A stretch of DNA of 64,000 bases from Mesorhizobium sp. (GCF_017306545.1 NZ_JAFKID010000004.1:124001-188000); one strand, 5' to 3'; positions 8,964-19,574 are shown, counted from the first letter of the stretch. Numbers and translations are program-made. The notes: generated by a model not told the origin, from the letters alone.

Positions 8964-10058
8964 ATGGCGAAACCGGACGGCAGGAAACTCAGGTTCAGGC
9001 ACAGGACACGCCGCTCGCCGGTCGGGTCCTCGCCGGGCACGCTCATTGCCGACCCTTCGGCCGAATCGACGAGACTGACGCTGACGCTGATTTCGGCGGA
9101 CAAGCACAGGACCATTGAGAACGCCGGAATCGGCGAGGTGGTAAAGAACCTCGACCGCTGGCCGCTGCTGTGGCTGGACTGCACCGGCCTAGCCGACATC
9201 GCGATGATCGAGGAGATCGGCCAGACCTTCGGCCTGCACCCGCTGGCACTGGAAGACGTGGTCAACGTCGGCCAACGGCCGAAGGTCGATTTCTACGACG
9301 ACAACGCCTTCGTCGTACTCTCCATGATCGATGACGCGGTCACGCTGCGCTACGAGCAGGTCGCCGTCTTCTTCGGCGAGAAATTCGTCGTCACCTTCCA
9401 GGAGCGCGCCGGCGATCCGTTCGACCCGGTGCGCAAGCGCATCGAAAGCTCGATATCCAACCGCCTGCGCACGCGCGGCGCGGACTATCTCGCCTATGCG
9501 CTGATCGACGCCATCGTCGACAGCTATTTCCCCCCGATCGAGGCGTGCGGCGAGGTGGCGGAGAAGATCGAGGACGAGATGCTGCAAGGGCCGCAGAAGC
9601 GTCAGATGCAGCAGCTTCAGCAGATGCGGCGTTCCGTCAACGTGCAGAAGGGCGTACTGTGGCCGCTGCGCGACGCGCTGGCCGCGCTGGTCCGCACCGA
9701 TGCGTCGTTCGTGAGCGCCGACACCAAGGTTTTCTTCAACGACACGCTCGACCACGCCATGCGGCTGATCCAGATGGTCGAGACGGAGCGCGACACGCTG
9801 TCGGGCCTGATCGAGATGCACCTGTCGCTATCCCAGGCGCGCACCAACGACGTGATCTCGTTGCTCACCATCGTCTCGGCCATCTTCATCCCGCTGACGT
9901 TCCTGGTCGGCGTGTGGGGCATGAACTTCAGCCCCGACGCCTCGCCCTGGAACATGCCCGAACTGCGCTCCTATTACGGCTATCCGGCCGCGCTTCTCTT
10001 CATGCTGGCGGTGGCGGTGGGCATGTACGTCTATTTCAAGTGGAAGAAGTGGCTGTAG
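8964..10058 (+). CDS. CorA-family Mg2+/divalent cation transporter
   Basis: A 364-residue CorA-type channel of the inner membrane: a large cytoplasmic N-terminal domain, a long stalk helix (about 180-300) and two transmembrane helices at the end. The signature GMNF lies in the loop after the first helix (VGVWGMNFSP), and the protein ends with a basic cap, FKWKKWL, as usual. The ATG was chosen over a GTG at 8934 that would overlap truB; neither has a clear ribosome-binding site. Substrate could be Mg2+, Co2+ or Zn2+; the motif does not separate these. Confidence 0.9.
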   Translation: MAKPDGRKLRFRHRTRRSPVGSSPGTLIADPSAESTRLTLTLISADKHRTIENAGIGEVVKNLDRWPLLWLDCTGLADIAMIEEIGQTFGLHPLALEDVVNVGQRPKVDFYDDNAFVVLSMIDDAVTLRYEQVAVFFGEKFVVTFQERAGDPFDPVRKRIESSISNRLRTRGADYLAYALIDAIVDSYFPPIEACGEVAEKIEDEMLQGPQKRQMQQLQQMRRSVNVQKGVLWPLRDALAALVRTDASFVSADTKVFFNDTLDHAMRLIQMVETERDTLSGLIEMHLSLSQARTNDVISLLTIVSAIFIPLTFLVGVWGMNFSPDASPWNMPELRSYYGYPAALLFMLAVAVGMYVYFKWKKWL

Positions 10059-10088
10059 TCTTTGAGGCTGTCGCATAGGGCACGGTAT

Positions 10089-10112
10089 CCCCTCCCGCCT
10101 TGAGGGGAGGGG
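10089..10112. repeat. Short GC-rich palindrome (REP-like)
   Basis: CCCCTCCC (10089-10096) and GGGAGGGG (10105-10112) form an 8-bp perfect inverted repeat around an 8-base loop. It lies between the convergent corA and tupA genes and resembles the hairpin heads of the larger palindromic elements in this window. It could also act as a weak bidirectional terminator, although no T-run follows. Confidence 0.55.
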
Positions 10113-10141
10113 AGCGGATCAGACCCGCTTCGCAACCACCT

Positions 10142-10978
10142 TCAGGAACGCTCCGGCTTTGCGTCCGGGAAGAAGAGCTGCTTGCCGTCGATCTTGTATT
10201 CACTGATTGTCTTCTGGCCTTCCGGCGAGATCAGAAAGTCTATGAAGGCCTGGCCGAGATCGACCTTGACGGTCGGGTGCTTCTCGGGATTGACCAGCAT
10301 CACGCCATACTGGTTGAACAGCCTCTTGTCGCCTTCCACCTCGATCTGGAGATCGCCGCGGTTCTTGAAGGAAATCCAGGTGCCGCGGTCGGACAGCACA
10401 TAGGCATCCATGGCGGCGGCGGTGTTGAGCGCGGCCCCCATGCCCTGACCGATCGCGCGATACCAGTCTCCCTTTGCGGCATCGATGTCGACGCCCGCTG
10501 CCTTCCAGAGATTCAGCTCCGCCGAATGGGTGCCGGACCGGTCGCCACGCGAGACGAAAGGCGCTTTCTTGTCCTTGATGGCGACAAGCGCGGCAGCGAT
10601 GTCCTTGGTGCCGGCAATGCCGGCTGGATCGCTCTTCGGCCCGATCAGGACGAAGTCGTTGTACATGACGTCGAACCGCTTCACACCATAGCCTTCCTCC
10701 AGGAATTTCAGTTCCTGCGCTTTGGCATGGACGAAGACGACATCCGCATCGCCGCGCCGTGCCGTGTCGAGAGCCTGTCCGGTCCCCTGCGCGATCACCT
10801 TCACGGCGATGCCGGTCTTTTCCTTGAATATGGGGAGCAAATAGTCGAACAGGCCGGAATCCTGCGTCGAGGTGGTCGAAGCGACGACAATGGATTTGTC
10901 CTGCGCCATGGCGGGAATGCCGCTGACGGCGATCATGGCAAAGGCGGCGATTGCGGCGAACAGCCTGCGGTTCAGCAT
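10142..10978 (-). CDS. tupA: Tungstate ABC transporter, periplasmic substrate-binding protein
   Basis: A 278-residue binding protein with a cleavable signal peptide (cleavage probably after AMAQ, about residue 25). The mature start VVASTTSTQDSGLFDYLLP is the TupA/WtpA oxyanion-binding signature. The family scavenges tungstate, sometimes with molybdate, for pterin-dependent enzymes. The ATG at 10978 has an AAAGGAAAGGAA ribosome-binding site just upstream; longer readings run into the ATPase gene. It is the third gene of the operon, 22 bp after tupC. Discrimination between tungstate and molybdate cannot be judged from sequence alone. Confidence 0.92.
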   Translation of the reverse strand: MLNRRLFAAIAAFAMIAVSGIPAMAQDKSIVVASTTSTQDSGLFDYLLPIFKEKTGIAVKVIAQGTGQALDTARRGDADVVFVHAKAQELKFLEEGYGVKRFDVMYNDFVLIGPKSDPAGIAGTKDIAAALVAIKDKKAPFVSRGDRSGTHSAELNLWKAAGVDIDAAKGDWYRAIGQGMGAALNTAAAMDAYVLSDRGTWISFKNRGDLQIEVEGDKRLFNQYGVMLVNPEKHPTVKVDLGQAFIDFLISPEGQKTISEYKIDGKQLFFPDAKPERS

Positions 10979-11000
10979 ATGGAATTCCTTTCCTTTCAGA

Positions 11001-11726
11001 TCAGAGAACGAGATCACCGCGAATGAAAGCGGCGGCCTCGGGCGTGGAGGGGCGATCGAAGAAGTCCACGGCGGTCGCCTGCTCGCAGACGCGGCCCCGG
11101 ACCATGAAAACGACGTCGCCCGCGAGCCGGCGCACCTGGCCCAGATCGTGCGATGCCATGACGATCTTCGTGCCCGATTGCGCGGCCGTCCTGATGATTT
11201 CCTCGACATGCAGTGTCGCCGCGGGATCGAGGCTGGCGGTGGGCTCGTCGAGCAGCAGGATTTCCGGCTGTCGGGCTAAAGCGCGTGCAAGAGCGACGCG
11301 CTGCTGTTCGCCGCCGGACAAGTGCCGCGCCGGGCGGGCCGCGAGGTCTGCAAGGCCGACGCGATCGAGCAATTCGTGGGTGCATGCGGCGCGCAAGTGC
11401 CGGGGATAGCCGATCTGCGCCAGAGCATAGCAGACATTGGCCGCCGCCGAACGGCGCAGCATGACCGGTTTCTGAAAAAGGATGGCGCGCCGCCCTTGCC
11501 CGGCATCGGCACGCCCGCCCCAGCTCATGCGCCCCTCCGTCGGCCTGACAAGCTGCATGCAAAGCCGCAGCAATGTCGTCTTGCCCGAACCGTTGGGGCC
11601 GACGACAAGCGTCGGCGCACCGGGCGTTATCGTCAGGTCCAGGCGATCAAGCACCGTGGTCGATCCGATGCGCAGGCAGACGCCGTCGAGCGCAAGCGGC
11701 AGGTCGCTCGGCGTGGCCCGCATCAT
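11001..11726 (-). CDS. tupC: Tungstate ABC transporter, ATP-binding protein
   Basis: A 241-residue ABC ATPase with Walker A GPNGSGKTT, signature LSGGEQQR, Walker B ILLLDEPTA and the switch histidine in MASHDLG. It powers the permease encoded just upstream. The ATG at 11726 overlaps the stop codon of the permease gene, indicating translational coupling; a longer start at 11750 inside the permease is less likely. It lies between tupB and tupA. Confidence 0.92.
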   Translation of the reverse strand: MMRATPSDLPLALDGVCLRIGSTTVLDRLDLTITPGAPTLVVGPNGSGKTTLLRLCMQLVRPTEGRMSWGGRADAGQGRRAILFQKPVMLRRSAAANVCYALAQIGYPRHLRAACTHELLDRVGLADLAARPARHLSGGEQQRVALARALARQPEILLLDEPTASLDPAATLHVEEIIRTAAQSGTKIVMASHDLGQVRRLAGDVVFMVRGRVCEQATAVDFFDRPSTPEAAAFIRGDLVL

Positions 11727-12418
11727 CAGCCCGCCCGTCGTTCCGACCACAGCCGCAGGCCCCAGGCGGCGGCGTTGATCGCGATGATGATGCCGATCAG
11801 GATGATGCCGAGCCCCATGGCCAGCGGCAGGTTTCCCTTCGAGGTTTCGAGCGCGATTGTTGTGGTCATGGTGCGGGTGAAACCCTCAATGTTGCCGCCG
11901 ACGATCATTACGGTTCCGACTTCCGCCGCCGCACGGCCGAAGCCGGCGAGCAGCGCGGTGACGAGGCTGAAGCGGCTGTCCCACAGCAGCGTCGCCACGC
12001 GGCCCGCCGGGCTGACGCCCATTGCGGTCAGCTCGTCGCGGTATTCGCTCCAGAGGTCCTCTATGGTCTGGCGCGCCAGCGCCGCGATGATGGGCAGCAC
12101 CAGAAGCGCCTGCGCGATGACCATCGCGGCGGGCGTGAACAGGAGGCCGAATTCGCCGAGCGGCCCAGACCGCGAAAGGAGCAGGTAGACGGTCAGTCCG
12201 ACGACAACCGGCGGCAGGCCCATGAAACCGTTGAGAACAACGATCATCGCCGAGCGTCCCGGAAAGCGCGTCAGAGCCAGCAGAGCTCCGAGCGGCAGGC
12301 CGACCAGGACCGCGATCGCGACCGCCGACAGGCTGACCGCGAGCGATAGCCGCACGATGGCGAACAGCGTTGCATCACCGCCCGCGATAAGCTGCCACGC
12401 GTCGACGCTTTCCGGCAT
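11726..12418 (-). CDS. tupB: Tungstate ABC transporter, permease
   Basis: A 230-residue inner-membrane permease with about five or six hydrophobic helices. The BPD-type EAA loop is recognisable around GFGRAAAEVGTVMIVGGNI (about residues 160-180), matching TupB and ModB-like permeases. It is the first gene of a tupB-tupC-tupA operon; a promoter is expected in the 102-bp divergent gap to the regulator gene. Confidence 0.9.
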   Translation of the reverse strand: MPESVDAWQLIAGGDATLFAIVRLSLAVSLSAVAIAVLVGLPLGALLALTRFPGRSAMIVVLNGFMGLPPVVVGLTVYLLLSRSGPLGEFGLLFTPAAMVIAQALLVLPIIAALARQTIEDLWSEYRDELTAMGVSPAGRVATLLWDSRFSLVTALLAGFGRAAAEVGTVMIVGGNIEGFTRTMTTTIALETSKGNLPLAMGLGIILIGIIIAINAAAWGLRLWSERRAG

Positions 12419-12489
12419 TCAAAACCCTTGCCCCCAACAGATTTCATGCAACTTCTGCTGCATCCGTTCCGTATTGGTCAAGAGATTGA

Positions 12490-12517
12490 ATTTGCGCATA
12501 AATATGCATAGATTTGC
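12490..12517. promoter_or_regulatory. Candidate operator in the tup/regulator divergent gap
   Basis: A perfect dyad GCATA-AA-TATGC (12496-12507) is flanked by two direct ATTTGC copies (12490-12495 and 12512-12517). It sits immediately upstream of the regulator's start codon, where binding would block that gene and could influence the divergent tupB promoter. Only geometry supports an operator role. Confidence 0.4.
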
Positions 12518-12520
12518 AGG

Positions 12521-13396
12521 ATGGATTTATTGACGACAGCCGAAGCCGCCGATTATCTGCGTCTTGGAGAGCGCAAGCTCTACGAACTGGTGGCCGAAAA
12601 CCGCATCCCGTGCAGCAAGGTCACCGGCAAATGGCTGTTCCCCCGCCACGAACTCGACCGCTGGGTGAATTCCGGATTGGCTCGCCCCGCCGGAATGACG
12701 GCGCCCGAGCCGCCGCCGATCGTCGGCGGTAGCCAGGACGACCTTCTCGAATGGAGTCTGCGCCAAGCGGGCACCGGCCTCGCTTCGCTGACCGAAGGCA
12801 CGGAAAACGGCGTGGCGCGGCTATTGCGCGGCGAAGTGGCCGCTGCGGCGATCCACTTTCACGGCGACCATGCCGACGCCAATATCGCCGCCGTGAGCAC
12901 GATGCCGCAGTTGCACGACGCCGTGCTTGTCGGCTTCGCGCAGCGCGAGCAAGGGCTTCTGTTGCCCCTGGGCAACCCAAGATCGCTCAGCAGTCTTGCC
13001 GATGTGCTTGGAAGCCGTGCGCGGATGGCGGTGCGGCAGCCCGGCGCCGGCGCCGACATGCTGCTGGGCCTGTTGCTCGACAGTTGCGGGGCGAGCCGAA
13101 GCGATCTCAACCGACTTCAGTCACCCTGCCTGACAGGCCCCGATCTCGCCGCCGCGGTGCGGACCGGCCGGGCCGACTGCGGCATCGCCACGCGCTCCGC
13201 CGCACTCGCCGCCGGTCTCGATTTCGTGCCGCTGGCGTGGGAAAATTTCGATCTCCTGATGCGGCAGCGCACCTATTTCCAGCCTTCGATGCAGGCGCTG
13301 GTGCGCTATCTCGAACAGGACGGCTTCAGCAGGCGCGCAACGGAACTGACCGGCTACGACACAAGTCAGGCCGGACAGATCCGGTTCTTCAGTTAG
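12521..13396 (+). CDS. Transcriptional regulator: helix-turn-helix plus PBP-like ligand domain
   Basis: A 291-residue protein. Residues 1-50 are an excisionase/MerR-like helix-turn-helix (TTAEAADYLRLGERKLYELV, then GKWLFPRHELDRW). Residues ~75-291 resemble the periplasmic-binding-protein-like domain seen in molybdate- or tungstate-linked regulators. It is divergent from tupBCA, so control of tungstate uptake in response to the oxyanion is the natural inference. There is almost no leader between the candidate operator and the ATG and no convincing ribosome-binding site, so leaderless translation is possible. Confidence 0.85.
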   Translation: MDLLTTAEAADYLRLGERKLYELVAENRIPCSKVTGKWLFPRHELDRWVNSGLARPAGMTAPEPPPIVGGSQDDLLEWSLRQAGTGLASLTEGTENGVARLLRGEVAAAAIHFHGDHADANIAAVSTMPQLHDAVLVGFAQREQGLLLPLGNPRSLSSLADVLGSRARMAVRQPGAGADMLLGLLLDSCGASRSDLNRLQSPCLTGPDLAAAVRTGRADCGIATRSAALAAGLDFVPLAWENFDLLMRQRTYFQPSMQALVRYLEQDGFSRRATELTGYDTSQAGQIRFFS

Positions 13397-13416
13397 CTCG
13401 CGGTGAGCCTCGGGCG

Positions 13417-13623
13417 TCAGCCGAGGTCGATTTCACCTTCGACGACGTGGTGTAAACCGCCGCGCTCCGAGGTGATCACGGCTTTCACCGTCATGCGCCC
13501 CTTGCCCCTGAGGTCTTCCTTCTCAACAGCCTTCTCGATCGCCTGCTGCGAGGTCACGCCGACCTGCTTCAGAAATTTGCGCATGGAGACGTTGAAAGGA
13601 TCGGTTTCCATGTTCTGCGTCAT
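13417..13623 (-). CDS. DUF6494-like small protein (68 aa)
   Basis: A 68-residue acidic/basic protein with MRKFLKQVGVTSQQAIEKAV in the middle and a C-terminal strand-forming part ending VVEGEIDLG. It resembles a short conserved alphaproteobacterial family of unknown function (DUF6494, assigned from memory). A GAGGTAAG ribosome-binding site precedes the ATG. It converges on the tungstate regulator gene, 20 bp apart. Function unknown; no metal-binding motif is visible. Confidence 0.75.
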   Translation of the reverse strand: MTQNMETDPFNVSMRKFLKQVGVTSQQAIEKAVEKEDLRGKGRMTVKAVITSERGGLHHVVEGEIDLG

Positions 13624-14007
13624 ATGCTTACCTCGGATTATGAGCTGCCGTTTCGCCGGTTCGAGCCCTGCCGCTAAACGGAGCACGGAATAGCCAGGCG
13701 CGCAATGCAGATGACGGTTGTCGTAGCTATTCCTCTCGCCGCGACCGTCATCCGGAAGCGCGGCGGTCGATGTGGACAGATCGCTTCGTTCCGCCTGTGC
13801 GCGGTATTGTCGGCGCAACGGCCACGCGCCTGAGACGACTATCGAGCCGCCTCGCAAATCCCGCTGGCTTTTCCGCCGTAATTGCACTATATGCGCCGCA
13901 ACATCTCGTCCGGTATCGATATCCGGCGCAATGTTTTGAACTGGCCTCTGCTGGACGACATCCCGGCTCAAGGCGTCCCGTTTCCTCCAACGAATAAGGA
14001 AAACACG
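13624..14007. other. Intergenic region between DUF6494 gene and rpsO
   Basis: 384 bp without a convincing gene. It must hold the divergent promoters for the small reverse gene and rpsO. A TGCACTATATGC stretch near 13890 could contain a -10 element, and an imperfect dyad CCGGTATCGATATCCGG lies at about 13908-13924. The forward 75-codon reading at 13770 lacks a ribosome-binding site or family resemblance and is not accepted. Confidence 0.5.
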
Positions 14008-14277
14008 ATGTCGGTTACTGCCGAACGCAAGAAGGAATTGATGGCCGAGTATGCCACGGCCAAGGGCGATACCGGTTCTCCGGAAGTCCAGGTCGCCATC
14101 CTCTCGGAGCGCATCAAGAACCTGACCGAGCACTTCAAGGACCACAAGAAGGACAACCATTCCCGTCGTGGCCTGCTCGCTCTCGTTTCCCAGCGCCGCA
14201 GCCTGCTTGACTACCTCAAGCGCAAGGACGTGGCGCGCTATCAGACGCTGATCGAAAAGCTCGAACTGCGTCGCTGA
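14008..14277 (+). CDS. rpsO: 30S ribosomal protein S15
   Basis: An 89-residue S15, a primary 16S rRNA-binding protein of the central domain. The family features [11 protein letters not shown] (about residues 20-30) and the histidine/lysine-rich segment [16 protein letters not shown] are intact. AATAAGGAAA precedes the ATG as ribosome-binding site. It is followed by pnp, the order found in many proteobacteria. Confidence 0.98.
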   Translation: MSVTAERKKELMAEYATAKGDTGSPEVQVAILSERIKNLTEHFKDHKKDNHSRRGLLALVSQRRSLLDYLKRKDVARYQTLIEKLELRR

Positions 14278-14286
14278 CCCGTTTGG

Positions 14287-14317
14287 CCGGCGGGCTCTCT
14301 CACCGGGAGCCCGCCGG
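14287..14317 (+). terminator. Strong hairpin downstream of rpsO
   Basis: An 11-bp perfect GC-rich stem (arms 14287-14297 and 14307-14317, 9-base loop) starts 9 bp after the rpsO stop. No T-run follows, so it may act as an RNA-stability or processing hairpin, or as a partial terminator between rpsO and pnp. Confidence 0.6.
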
Positions 14318-14444
14318 TCGTGCATCCGGGCCGAGGCATCAAGCGTCGGCCCGTCAGGTTTCCCGCGGCGCAGGGCCGCTGGAAACCGCCCATGGACGGT
14401 CATGGGGCAGGATTGCAGGACGCTTAGCATCGATCACGATGCTA

Positions 14445-14495
14445 GGAGCATGATCCCGAAAAGCGGGAACCGGTTTTCGGTTAAGATCATGCTCC
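14445..14495. repeat. Dispersed Rhizobiales palindromic repeat in the pnp leader
   Basis: A 51-bp inverted repeat beginning GGAGCATGATC and ending GATCATGCTCC, with an internal GAAAAGCGGGAACCGGTTTTC core. Very similar elements are widespread in intergenic regions of Mesorhizobium, Rhizobium and relatives. This copy lies in the untranslated leader of pnp, 110 bp before the start codon, and would fold in the transcript. Confidence 0.8.
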
Positions 14496-14605
14496 AAAAC
14501 GAACAAGCTTCCCGCTGTCTTGCCCGTGGCTGCCCGAACGAAGCCAGGAAAGGGACGGTCGCGCACGAAGGTGTCGCGGCCCCTTTCGCACACGAAGGAC
14601 AAGAT

Positions 14606-16750
<2,145 letters not shown>

Positions 16751-16772
16751 TTTTTCCTCTCGCTGAATACGG

Positions 16773-16801
16773 ACGGGCGCGGCGCGAGCCGCGCCCGTTT
16801 G
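16773..16801 (+). terminator. Intrinsic terminator after pnp
   Basis: An 11-bp perfect stem (16773-16783 and 16788-16798) with a GCGA tetraloop, followed by TTTGCTTT. It lies 22 bp after the pnp stop. Confidence 0.8.
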
Positions 16802-16851
16802 CTTTATGCCGGGATGATGGATTGCCGCACGATTGCTGCTATGAGCCGGTT

Positions 16852-17868
16852 ATGGCCAATGAAGCCCCGAAAACCCTGTTCCACCCGTTCGACGCCGAAA
16901 ACCTTGGCCTGCCGGGAAAGAGCGATCGCGTCCTCTTCCTCGGCGCCGAGCCGGGTTTTCGCTTGCCGGAAGGCTGGGCCGCGTCGATCCATGCCGTGCA
17001 GGGCTTCCGCCCGGATTTTCGCGCGCTGGAGCGCTCGGGCCTTGAAGTGACGCCGCGCGCCGAAGGCGAGGCCTACGATCTTGCCCTCGTCCTTGTCGGC
17101 CGTCATCGCGGCCAGAACGAACACCGCATTGCCGAGGCAATCGAGCGGACGGTGCCTGATGGCCTGGTTGTCGTCGCCGGCGCCAAGGAGGACGGCGTCG
17201 CCAGCCTGCGCAAGCGGCTTGCCGGCATTGTCGAGATCGAGGGAGCGGTGCCGAAGTATCACGGCCTTGCCTTCTGGTTCCGCCGCCCGCCGGGCGTGGA
17301 AGCGGCCATGGCCCTGCGCGCGGCCAACCCGGCCACATTGGTGGAGAACCGTTTCCATACGGCGCCCGGCATGTTTTCGCACGACCGCGTCGATCCCGCT
17401 TCGAGGTTTCTTGCCGGGAATCTGCCTCCAACGCTTTCCGGCGCCGTCGCCGATTTTTGCGCCGGCTGGGGCTTTCTCGCCGCCGAGGTCGCGGACGGGT
17501 TTTCCGCCGTGTCCAGCCTCGATCTCTATGAGGCGGATTTCGAGTCGCTCGAAGCCGCCAGGACCAATCTGCAAGCGGCCCCCGTTCAAAAAAACTTCTT
17601 CTGGCACGACCTGCTCGCCGAGCCGGTCCAGCGCCGCTACGACGCCGTCGTCATGAACCCGCCCTTTCATAAGGGGCGCGCCGCTGATCCGGCGGGCATC
17701 GGCGGCGGCATCATCCGCGCCGCCGCGGCCGCCTTGAAACCGGGCGGAAACCTCTTTCTTGTCGCCAACCGGCACCTGCCTTACGAGCCGGTTCTGGCGG
17801 CCTCTTTCGCCAACCACAAGGAGCTGGCGCGCGATGCCGCCTTCAAGGTGCTTGCCGCGCGCCGGTAG
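16852..17868 (+). CDS. RsmC-like class I SAM-dependent methyltransferase
   Basis: A 338-residue protein whose architecture matches RsmC/RlmG-type rRNA guanine-N2 methyltransferases. The N-terminal half (about 1-160) is a degenerate methyltransferase-like domain; the C-terminal half contains the glycine-rich SAM site (VADFCAGWGFLA) and the catalytic NPPFH motif (VVMNPPFHKG). The likely target is guanosine in 16S rRNA, but the specific position cannot be read from sequence. The ATG gives homology from the first residues. Convergent with the EAL-protein gene, 24 bp apart. Confidence 0.82.
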   Translation: MANEAPKTLFHPFDAENLGLPGKSDRVLFLGAEPGFRLPEGWAASIHAVQGFRPDFRALERSGLEVTPRAEGEAYDLALVLVGRHRGQNEHRIAEAIERTVPDGLVVVAGAKEDGVASLRKRLAGIVEIEGAVPKYHGLAFWFRRPPGVEAAMALRAANPATLVENRFHTAPGMFSHDRVDPASRFLAGNLPPTLSGAVADFCAGWGFLAAEVADGFSAVSSLDLYEADFESLEAARTNLQAAPVQKNFFWHDLLAEPVQRRYDAVVMNPPFHKGRAADPAGIGGGIIRAAAAALKPGGNLFLVANRHLPYEPVLAASFANHKELARDAAFKVLAARR

Positions 17869-17892
17869 AGCCGGAACAGCCAGGGCAGGGGA

Positions 17893-19398
17893 TCAGTGCA
17901 GGCTGGCGACGCGCAGTTCGGGTTCGTCGAGAACCGGAAGCGTCCTGCCGTCTTCGATGCGCAGCGGGCCGGGCCGGCCGAACAGGTAGCCTTGCACCAC
18001 CTCGCAGCCGGCGGCCTTCAACAGCGTCGCCTGGTCTTCCGTCTCGACGCCCTCGGCGATGGTGCTGACGCCCAGCGCCCGCGAAAGGCCGACGATGGTG
18101 GAGACGACCGCGCCGCTGCTGGAATCGCGGTCGATGCGGCTGACGAACGACTTGTCGATCTTCAGCTTGCGGAAGGAGAAGTCGATCAGGTAGCTCAGGT
18201 TGGAATAGCCGGTGCCGAAGTCGTCGACGGCCACCGAGATGCCCATGTTCGAAAGCTCTTTCAGCACGGCGGCGGCGCGGTCCCTGTCCTGCATCATCGC
18301 CGTCTCGGTCACCTCCAGTTCCAGCCGCGCGGGCTCGATACCGGTCTTGCCCATGGTGGCGCGTACCTGGGCGACGAAATCCTTCGTCATGAACTGCACG
18401 GGCGAGATGTTGACGGCCACGAAACAGTCTTTCGGCAGGTGTTTCGCATCGTTGCACGCCTTTTCCAGCACCCAGGCACCGATCGGCAGGATCATTCCCG
18501 TCTCCTCGGCGATGGGGATGAACTCCATCGGCGCGATCATGCCGCGCTCGGGGTGCTGCCAGCGGATCAGCGCTTCGTAGCCGACCACCTTGCCGGTCAT
18601 CAGGTCGTGCTGCGGCTGGTAGTGCAGATGAAAATCGCCACGCTCGAAGGCGGTGCTCAGCTCCGATTCCACCCATTGACGGTGGTCGGCGACCCGCCCC
18701 AGGTCCGCCTGGAAGACGGCCCAGTTTGCGACGCCCTTGGCGCGCGCATGCTGCAAGGCAAGGTTGGAACGGCGCAGCACCTGAACAGGATCGACGCCGT
18801 CCATGGGCATCGCCACGATGCCGACCGAGAGGCTGATCGATTGAAGATGGCTGGCGAGTTGATAGGGCTGCATCAGGGCCTCGATCAACCGCTCGACCAG
18901 ATGCTCCATCGAGCCACGCAGCCTGTCATCGGGATAGAGAATGGCGAATTCGCCGGCGCCGATGCGGCCCATTGTGACCCCGTCCGGCACCAGGCCCTTC
19001 AGCCGGTCGGCGAAGGCATGCACCAGCGCGTCGCCCTGGCTGTATCCGATGGCGTCGTTGATGTGCTTGAAGCGGTCGATGTCGATGTCGATCAGGTAGA
19101 CGGGCTCGCCGGTCTTGATGGTCGCGGCTGCCGCCTCCGCCACCTTGGCCACCATGGGCGCCCGCGCCAGCAGCCCGGTCAGCTTGTCCAATTGGGTTTC
19201 GCGAAAGACATAGTCGGCCGATTCGTCGACGCCGGCGAAGAAGGACATCGAAGCACCCGCCGCCGACAGGGCGCACAGGCCTGCGATGATGCCCATCATT
19301 GCCGGCGCGGGCATGCCGGCCAGGCCGTCGCCGAAGCCGAACCTCAGTCCCCACAGGCCGAGAAGAAAAGAGCCGATGGCCGAGCTGGCGATTGTCAC
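17893..19398 (-). CDS. EAL-domain c-di-GMP phosphodiesterase with degenerate GGDEF domain
   Basis: A 501-residue protein. Two hydrophobic N-terminal segments (about 5-25 and 33-55) suggest membrane attachment. A GGDEF domain (about 68-230) has GAGEF at residues 147-151 instead of GGDEF, so cyclase activity is doubtful; a regulatory GTP-binding role is possible. The EAL domain (about 245-490) keeps its key residues: YEALIRW, NISPVQF, ELEVTET, DDFGTGYSNL, KIDKSFV and AEGVET, so hydrolysis of c-di-GMP is expected. The GTG start abuts a run of seven Gs; removing one G would join a 15-codon ATG-led extension in the neighbouring frame. Confidence 0.88.
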   Translation of the reverse strand: MTIASSAIGSFLLGLWGLRFGFGDGLAGMPAPAMMGIIAGLCALSAAGASMSFFAGVDESADYVFRETQLDKLTGLLARAPMVAKVAEAAAATIKTGEPVYLIDIDIDRFKHINDAIGYSQGDALVHAFADRLKGLVPDGVTMGRIGAGEFAILYPDDRLRGSMEHLVERLIEALMQPYQLASHLQSISLSVGIVAMPMDGVDPVQVLRRSNLALQHARAKGVANWAVFQADLGRVADHRQWVESELSTAFERGDFHLHYQPQHDLMTGKVVGYEALIRWQHPERGMIAPMEFIPIAEETGMILPIGAWVLEKACNDAKHLPKDCFVAVNISPVQFMTKDFVAQVRATMGKTGIEPARLELEVTETAMMQDRDRAAAVLKELSNMGISVAVDDFGTGYSNLSYLIDFSFRKLKIDKSFVSRIDRDSSSGAVVSTIVGLSRALGVSTIAEGVETEDQATLLKAAGCEVVQGYLFGRPGPLRIEDGRTLPVLDEPELRVASLH

Positions 19399-19574
19399 CC
19401 CCCCGGAACAACGGCGTACGATTCGGATTGCTGGCGCCCGACATGCCTTTAAGTCCCCAAAGCGGGGGCAGTCTTAGCCGCGATCCACTTAAAAGCTGTT
19501 TCTTTCGGCCCTTACAATTTTAGCCAAGCCATGAATTCGCGAATATGGTTTACGCCAGCCTATTCGCGGCCGTC

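Larger units (their letters stand above)
14278..14605. other. rpsO-pnp intergenic leader
   Basis: 328 bp with no credible gene. It contains the rpsO-distal hairpin, the dispersed Rhizobiales palindrome and the pnp ribosome-binding site. The frame of pnp stays open back to about 14402, but the N-terminal PNPase homology begins only at the ATG at 14606. Confidence 0.6.

Noticed and set aside
10142-11209. Longer 355-codon version of tupA
   Set aside because: The extra N-terminus overlaps tupC out of frame and hides the signal peptide; the ATG at 10978 has a strong ribosome-binding site.
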